Source of the DNA: Methanobacteriota archaeon
GTDB taxonomy: Archaea > Methanobacteriota > Methanobacteria > Methanobacteriales > Methanobacteriaceae
Direction: 5' to 3'
Length of the DNA: 27,744 nt
Assembly (NCBI GenBank): GCA_023436175.1
Contig: JAEZKE010000163.1
Location: forward strand, 1-27,744
The notes beneath the pieces were generated by a model that was not told where the DNA came from, made no database searches, and worked only from the letters and a program-made list of their open reading frames with translations. Shown here piece after piece: positions 24,270-27,744 of this stretch (the stretch's first letter is position 1; each line of letters opens with the position of its first letter). The translations under genes were made by a program, and so were the position numbers.

Positions 24270-24782
24270 TTAGATATTATTTAGATTACACAGACTTTCT
24301 ATTCCTGCTTTTAAAAGAAGGATAAGTATACCAATGGCAATAGTTGCTATTGCTGGAATCCATAGTCCAGATATCCCCATTGGGATCAGTACAGATGTAA
24401 TTACACTTTCCAATGCTGCACTAACTTTTCCATCTTTTATAAGTTTAATTATGGCTTCATCTTCGCATATATATGATTTAGCTTTTTCTTTAAAAATTCC
24501 CCAGAAATCTTTTCCTATTTTTTCTGCATTTTCAGATGGAATTTCATGAGAAATAGTATCTACAAATAATTTTCTGGAGTTAAGATGTTCTTTTTTAAAA
24601 TCAAAAGATTTTTGCGGCTTTAATAAACATTTACTTTTTGTATCACTATCTGCCTCAAGTCCCATTGAAATTAAAGATGCCCCAATTTCTCTATACACAT
24701 GCTTTTTATCAGTAGTATCATAATTTTTCACAGCTTCATTAATTAGGGCATTTATCTGCCCTTTATTTGTCTTTGAATTCAT
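24270..24782 (-). CDS. Unknown protein with C-terminal membrane anchor
   Basis: I do not recognise this 170-residue protein. The first 120 residues are soluble, charged and helical (MNSKTNKGQINALINEAVKN, KDFWGIFKEKAKSYICEDEA). Residues about 123-158 are hydrophobic and can form two adjacent membrane helices with a GLWIP turn, followed by a short tail (KAGIESLCNLNNI). This makes a tail-anchored or hairpin membrane protein with the soluble domain inside the cell. The ATG has GGGAGTTGA upstream and a TATA-like CAATATATT at 24818-24825 on the minus strand. Three cysteines are scattered without motif. The layout recalls small membrane effectors, but nothing in the context shows a defence system. 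Confidence 0.7.
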   Translation of the reverse strand: MNSKTNKGQINALINEAVKNYDTTDKKHVYREIGASLISMGLEADSDTKSKCLLKPQKSFDFKKEHLNSRKLFVDTISHEIPSENAEKIGKDFWGIFKEKAKSYICEDEAIIKLIKDGKVSAALESVITSVLIPMGISGLWIPAIATIAIGILILLLKAGIESLCNLNNI

Positions 24783-25305
24783 TATTCAACTCCCATATAA
24801 TGTAAGTGGTTTCTATCAATATATTAAGGCTAGCTTATATAAAACTATCTAAAAATAATACTAAAACTGTATTAACGATAGTTAAAGATATTTTAAACTA
24901 TACAATATTATTAAAGAGCTTTTTTATAAAAAAAGGGAATTATTTGAATCATTGTTATATATACATCCCAAATAATCATAATTTTATATATTGTTACTGA
25001 ACTATGTGATCTTTAATTCATTTAAACAGTAAAATGAATTTTAAGAAAGTTAACAATTGCTATAATTTATAAAAAAATTGCATATGAAGGAATGAAAATA
25101 GTAATTAGATATCTTTTATTAGGATTCCATAAGTGTTTATTTTCATTTAACAGTTCTCTATTTATATTAAGAAAATATATTAAAAATTGGATTTTTTTAG
25201 CCTCTAGATATAATCACCACTATTACAAAAATAAAATTTGTCATGATTAAAAATATATATATATCATAATTTATAATGATTATACATGAGGAATGGAGGT
25301 ACAGT
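24783..25305. other. Gene-free region between the membrane protein and the por operon
   Basis: Both flanking genes are transcribed away from this 523-base stretch, so it holds two promoters. A perfect inverted repeat AATTCATTT (25015-25023) and AAATGAATT (25032-25040) lies near the middle. CAATT/AATTG pairing around 25050-25080 is weaker. The stretch 24806-25000 has an open frame but no binding site and no coding character. I see nothing else definable. Confidence 0.4.
25252..25262 (+). promoter_or_regulatory. TATA box of the porCDAB operon
   Basis: An alternating AATATATATAT run about 45-55 bases before the porC ATG fits an archaeal TATA box. It predicts transcription near 25285 and a leader of about 20 bases containing GGAGGT. 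Confidence 0.5.
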
Positions 25306-25836
25306 ATGATCGAAATTCGATTTCATGGACGTGGCGGACAGGGTGCAGTAACAGCTGCTGAGATTTTAGCAAAAGCAGCCTTTGAGGATGGAAAGTATTG
25401 TCAAGCATTCCCATTCTTCGGTGCTGAACGAAAGGGTGCACCTGTCATGGCGTTTACAAGAATAAATGATAAACCAATAAGAAGAAGATATCAAGTTTAT
25501 AATCCTGATCATGTTATTGTATTGGATGAAACTCTCTTAGAAGCTGTAGATGTATTATCAGGGCTCAAAGATGGTGGAAAAGTAGTAATAAATACCACAG
25601 ATGACGTTAATCTTGGAGAAAATGTAGACTCTTATAATATTGATGCCACAGGAATTGCATTAGATATTTTAGGAGTTCCAATTGTTAATACAGTTATGTT
25701 AGGAGCATTCGCCGGAGTAACCAATATAGTTTCACTAGATTCCCTTATTAAAGTAACTAAAGAAACTTTCCCCGGAAAAATAGGTGAAAAGAACGCTAAT
25801 GCAGCTAAAATAGCCTATGAAAAAATTAAAGAATAG
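25306..25836 (+). CDS. porC: Pyruvate:ferredoxin oxidoreductase, gamma subunit
   Basis: The 176-residue gamma subunit has the diagnostic N-terminus [19 protein letters not shown] and the [19 protein letters not shown] segment of the 2-oxoacid:ferredoxin oxidoreductase gamma family. The four-subunit enzyme makes pyruvate from acetyl-CoA, CO2 and reduced ferredoxin, the main carbon entry into biosynthesis in autotrophic methanogens, or runs in reverse. I chose the ATG at 25306 because GGAGGT sits five bases before it; an upstream in-frame ATG at 25276 lacks such a site. It is the first gene of the operon, eight bases before porD. The gamma-delta-alpha-beta order matches methanobacterial por. 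Confidence 0.93.
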
Positions 25837-25844
25837 GTGATTTC

Positions 25845-26087
25845 ATGACAGCCATAGGAGCAACTGTTAAAGAACCTGGAAGCAGTGTTAAAAACAAAAC
25901 AGGAAGCTGGAGAACATTTAAACCAGTTTTAGATAAAGATAAATGTATTAATTGTGAAAATTGTTTTTTATTTTGCCCAGAAGGGTGCATAACTAAAGAA
26001 ACTGACATAGATTATGATTACTGTAAAGGATGCGGGATTTGTGCCCACGAATGTCCTGTAAAAGCCATTAAAATGGAGAGAGGATAA
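25845..26087 (+). CDS. porD: Pyruvate:ferredoxin oxidoreductase, delta subunit (2[4Fe-4S] ferredoxin-like)
   Basis: This 80-residue electron-transfer subunit has two complete [4Fe-4S] motifs: Cys34, 37, 40 and 44 (CINCENCFLFCP), and Cys60, 63, 66 and 70 (CKGCGICAHECP). It passes electrons between the thiamine centre in the beta subunit and external ferredoxin. An N-terminal extension with SWRTFKPVLDKDKC is typical of PorD. The AGGTGAT binding site overlaps the stop codon of porC, and the gene ends one base before the start of porA, so translation is tightly coupled. Confidence 0.95.
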   Translation: MTAIGATVKEPGSSVKNKTGSWRTFKPVLDKDKCINCENCFLFCPEGCITKETDIDYDYCKGCGICAHECPVKAIKMERG

Positions 26088-26088
26088 A

Positions 26089-27240
26089 ATGAAAGTTATT
26101 ACAGCAAACAGGGCAATTGCAGAAGCAGTTAAACTTGCAAAACCAAAAGTTGTACCTGTTTATCCCATAACTCCACAAACAACCATCTCAGAATATTTAG
26201 CAACCTTTGTTGCAGATGGAGATTTAGACGCAGAATACATAAGAGTTGAATCAGAGCACAGTGCAATAAGTGCAGCAGTAGGTGCATCTGGTACAGGTGT
26301 TCGAGTATTTACTGCAACATCATCCCAGGGTTTAGCATTAATGCACGAGATTTTATTTGCAGCAGCAGGTTTAAGAAACCCGATAGTGATGGGAAATGCA
26401 AACAGAGCACTATCAGCACCATTAAGCATATGGAACGACCAGCAAGATTCAATCTCACAAAGAGACACTGGATGGATGCAGTTCTTTGCTGAAGACGCTC
26501 AGGAAGCTCTTGACTTTGTATTACAGGCTTACAAAATTTCTGAAAATGAAAAAGTCTTACTTCCAAGTATGGTCTGTGTAGATGGATATTATCTCACCCA
26601 CACAGTTGAACCTGTAGATATACCAACACAGGAAGAAGTAGATGAATTTTTACCACCATACAAACCAACACATTCCTATCTTGATCCAAAAGACCCGATG
26701 TCACTTGGAACATTTACAGATCCAAATTATTACATGGAAGCAAGGCACGACATGGAAGTAGCTATGGAAGGAGCTAAGGACGTAATAAGAACTGTAAATA
26801 AAGAATTTGCAGAAAAATTCGGCCGTAAGCACGATTTAGTTGAAAATTACATGTGTGACGATGCTGAAGTAATCATCGTAGCCATGGGATCACTTTGCGG
26901 TACAATAAAAGCAGTTGTAGATAACATGAGAAAAGAAGGACATAAAGTCGGCCTTCTCAGAGTAATAGCCTTTAGACCTTTCCCTAAAGAGGACATATAC
27001 AACGCAATTAAGAACGCTGACAAAGTAGCTGTTCTGGATAAAAATATATCACTGGGTATTGGAGGAGTCCTTTTCAACGAGATCAAAGCCAAAATGGATG
27101 TAGACGCCCGAGGTTTTATATTAGGTCTTGGAGGACGTGATGTGTCCAACGAGGATATAAGAAATATAATTAAAATTACCAAAAATTCTACTGAAAGCGA
27201 TACAATTAATTGGATCGGCTTAAAAGAGGAGGAAGCATAA
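26089..27240 (+). CDS. porA: Pyruvate:ferredoxin oxidoreductase, alpha subunit
   Basis: The 383-residue alpha subunit carries the pyrimidine-binding thiamine diphosphate domain (about 1-235). It shows YPITPQTTISEYLA, where the threonine is expected to contact pyruvate, and VESEHSAISAAVGASGTG, whose Glu56 should activate the cofactor. TATSSQGLALMHE and the NANRALSAPLSIWNDQQD segment are typical of pyruvate-specific members. The C-terminal transketolase-like domain (about 255-365) has IIVAMGSLCGTIKAVVD and VLDKNISLGIGG. Length and order fit PorA. AGAGGAT precedes the ATG, and porB begins one base after its stop. Confidence 0.95.
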   Translation: MKVITANRAIAEAVKLAKPKVVPVYPITPQTTISEYLATFVADGDLDAEYIRVESEHSAISAAVGASGTGVRVFTATSSQGLALMHEILFAAAGLRNPIVMGNANRALSAPLSIWNDQQDSISQRDTGWMQFFAEDAQEALDFVLQAYKISENEKVLLPSMVCVDGYYLTHTVEPVDIPTQEEVDEFLPPYKPTHSYLDPKDPMSLGTFTDPNYYMEARHDMEVAMEGAKDVIRTVNKEFAEKFGRKHDLVENYMCDDAEVIIVAMGSLCGTIKAVVDNMRKEGHKVGLLRVIAFRPFPKEDIYNAIKNADKVAVLDKNISLGIGGVLFNEIKAKMDVDARGFILGLGGRDVSNEDIRNIIKITKNSTESDTINWIGLKEEEA

Positions 27241-27241
27241 A

Positions 27242-27744
27242 ATGGAAGTACCTGAAAAAGAATTTCTTGCTGCTGGGCACAGAGGTTGCGCTGGATGCGG
27301 TGCTACCATAGGCGCAAGACTTGCACTTAAAATGCTCGGTGAAAATACTGTAGCAGTATCTGCAACAGGTTGTTTAGAGGTTATTACAACTCCATACCCT
27401 GAAACATCATGGAAAGTTCCATGGATTCATGTAGCATTTGAAAACGCCGCAGCTGTAGCTTCAGGGGTTGAAAGGGCTCTTAAAGCACAGGGGAAAGATG
27501 ATGTTAATGTCGTAGTATTTGCTGGGGACGGTGGAACAGCAGATATAGGGCTTCAATCTCTTTCAGGAGCTATGGAAAGAGGACATAATATAATTTACAT
27601 ATGTTACGATAACGAAGCTTACATGAACACAGGAGTCCAGAGAAGTGGTGCAACACCATTCGGTGCATCAACAACCACATCACCAGCAGGAAAAGAAAGC
27701 TTTGGTGAAGATAAACCAAAGAAAAACATTCCAATGATAATGGC
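27242..27744 (+). CDS. porB: Pyruvate:ferredoxin oxidoreductase, beta subunit (cut by right edge)
   Basis: 167 codons are present before the window ends, starting MEVPEKEFLAAGHRGCAGCGA. The Cys pair in RGCAGCGA and a further Cys in ATGCLEV match ligands of the beta-subunit [4Fe-4S] cluster. The thiamine diphosphate/Mg site is seen in FAGDGGTADIGLQSL and the later CYDNEAYMNTGVQRS. The subunit binds the diphosphate half of the cofactor and completes the active site with PorA. The C-terminal part, including the last cluster cysteine, lies outside the window. It is separated from porA by one base and completes the porCDAB operon. Confidence 0.95.
   Translation, partial: MEVPEKEFLAAGHRGCAGCGATIGARLALKMLGENTVAVSATGCLEVITTPYPETSWKVPWIHVAFENAAAVASGVERALKAQGKDDVNVVVFAGDGGTADIGLQSLSGAMERGHNIIYICYDNEAYMNTGVQRSGATPFGASTTTSPAGKESFGEDKPKKNIPMIM

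Noticed and set aside
24806..25000. 64-residue plus-strand open frame in the por spacer
   Set aside because: No ribosome binding site, composition of random AT-rich DNA, and it overlaps the likely promoter of the divergent membrane protein gene.
26160..27182. Minus-strand open frames inside porA
   Set aside because: They are fully antisense to a strongly conserved gene and have no independent support.

Overview
The window reads as the chromosome of an AT-rich methanogenic archaeon of the Methanobacteriales, most likely Methanobacterium or a close relative. I base this on the pyruvate:ferredoxin oxidoreductase gene order gamma-delta-alpha-beta at the right edge, a methanogen-type dihydropteroate synthase-like protein, an archaeal TtuA thiolase with a ubiquitin-like partner, a DUF89 protein, a site-2 protease, a large DUF11-repeat surface protein, GGTGAT/GGAGGTGA ribosome binding sites, and TATA-box-like promoters. 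The species is an inference. I found no rRNA, tRNA, CRISPR array, transposase or phage gene.

Left third (1-9875). A PAS sensor protein cut by the left edge and a complete soluble PAS histidine kinase sit on the minus strand. They are followed by a full-length pyruvate decarboxylase-type thiamine diphosphate enzyme, which is unexpected in a methanogen. Next come a TPR protein, a methyltransferase broken by a one-base frameshift, a HIGH-family nucleotidyltransferase on the plus strand, a trehalose-6-phosphate phosphatase, a bacterial-type RNase III, and a small unknown protein.

Middle (9876-15279). This part looks accessory. It holds a tiny secreted Cys/Asp/His/Trp-rich protein whose promoter region carries a strong palindrome. 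A roughly 210-bp element of nested inverted repeats lies next to it. After that come a small helical protein, a second soluble PAS kinase with duplicated coiled-coil modules, an NAD-dependent dehydrogenase-like protein, and a 764-bp gene-free stretch ending in a leader with a repeated hairpin motif.

Right half (15280-27744). A 1292-residue exported protein has eight tandem ~120-residue DUF11-type repeats and a sortase-like C-terminal tail; a clear hairpin plus T-run terminator follows it. Five minus-strand genes come next: a dihydropteroate synthase-like protein, TtuA, a ubiquitin-like sulfur carrier, a site-2 protease, and a DUF89 phosphatase. The first three are tightly spaced and probably form an operon linked to tRNA thiolation. 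A membrane-anchored protein of unknown function and a 523-bp gap precede the porCDAB operon, whose last gene runs off the right edge.

The items most worth a second look are the nested inverted-repeat element with the neighbouring metal-binding-like secreted protein and its operator, the pyruvate decarboxylase in an autotroph-like genome, and the unusual start and leader of the DUF11 gene.
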